This document shows positions 36,906 through 36,955 of a stretch of 36,955 nt of DNA, piece by piece (within the stretch, counting starts at the first letter, position 1; every line of letters starts with the position of its first letter). The position numbers were made by a program, and so were the translations under genes. The stretch lies in assembly GCA_010024875.1 (NCBI GenBank), contig RGFZ01000025.1:1-36955 (forward strand), read 5' to 3'. This DNA comes from Oxalobacteraceae bacterium (GTDB taxonomy: Bacteria > Pseudomonadota > Gammaproteobacteria > Burkholderiales > Burkholderiaceae_D). The notes below the pieces were generated by a model. The model saw only the letters and a list, made by a program, of their open reading frames with translations, was not told where the DNA came from and did not search any database.

Positions 36906-36955
36906 GTGTCGGATGACTACGACAGTCCATGGAAAGAGGCGATCGAGCGGTATTT
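36906..36955 (+). CDS. Start of a PD-(D/E)XK/Rpn-like nuclease ('cytosolic protein' type), cut by the window edge
   Basis: Only 17 codons are present: GTG start, then SDDYDSPWKEAIERYF. The DYDSPWKEAxERYF start is one I recall from a large family of bacterial proteins with a PD-(D/E)XK nuclease fold, often labelled Rpn-like or putative transposase and frequently found in many copies per genome. GGTGGAG lies about 7 nt before the GTG. The remaining gene is outside the window, so catalytic residues cannot be checked. The call rests on this short motif only. Confidence 0.5.
   Translation, partial: MSDDYDSPWKEAIERY

Overview
The window reads as chromosomal DNA of a betaproteobacterium, most likely order Burkholderiales. 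The evidence is gene neighbourhoods typical of that group (Rieske oxygenase / xseB-ispA-dxs; yggS-proC beside pilT-pilU; ubiA-oxyR-recG / queA-tgt-yajC-secD-secF), the moderately high GC of the housekeeping genes, and protein sequences that look betaproteobacterial. Assignment below order (Oxalobacteraceae-like) is a guess. No rRNA, tRNA, CRISPR array, insertion sequence or prophage was found.

Layout. 1-6032 (+): polA (broken), a Tat-exported dienelactone hydrolase, a periplasmic di-heme cytochrome and a ZIP metal transporter. 6039-9021 (-): a Rieske oxygenase, an EamA transporter and 3-mercaptopyruvate sulfurtransferase, read as one run. 9419-12456 (+): xseB-ispA-dxs, for isoprenoid precursor and polyprenyl synthesis. 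12537-13094 (-): cobalamin adenosyltransferase. 13273-19523 (+): 2-hydroxyacid oxidation, namely a D-lactate dehydrogenase-like flavoprotein, a GcvA-type LysR regulator and glcD-glcE-glcF (glcF broken). 19592-22237 (-): an AT-rich two-gene insert with a CesT-like type III secretion chaperone followed by a 719-residue predicted secreted membrane protein of no family I recognise. 22566-24653: glutathione peroxidase (-), then yggS-proC (+). 24664-30856 (-): recG, oxyR, ubiA, pilT and pilU (broken). 30973-36623 (+): queA-tgt, then yajC-secD-secF, closed by a terminator. The window ends in the first codons of a PD-(D/E)XK/Rpn-like nuclease gene.

Two points deserve attention. The first is the chaperone-substrate pair, with a Ser-rich N-terminus, several hydrophobic segments, a coiled-coil-like stretch and a long Ser/Asp/Asn tail built partly from a 66-bp tandem duplication. 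No secretion apparatus gene is visible nearby. It is the best candidate for something undescribed. The second is that polA, glcF and pilU each lack an internal block of roughly 40-55 codons, with a frame change at the joint, while both flanks remain well conserved. Three such lesions in 37 kb mean either recent gene loss or, quite possibly, assembly error. The reads should be checked before any biological reading is given to them.

The remaining genes appear intact, with expected catalytic motifs and family-typical lengths. All functional calls come from reading motifs and recalled family sequences; no database search was possible.
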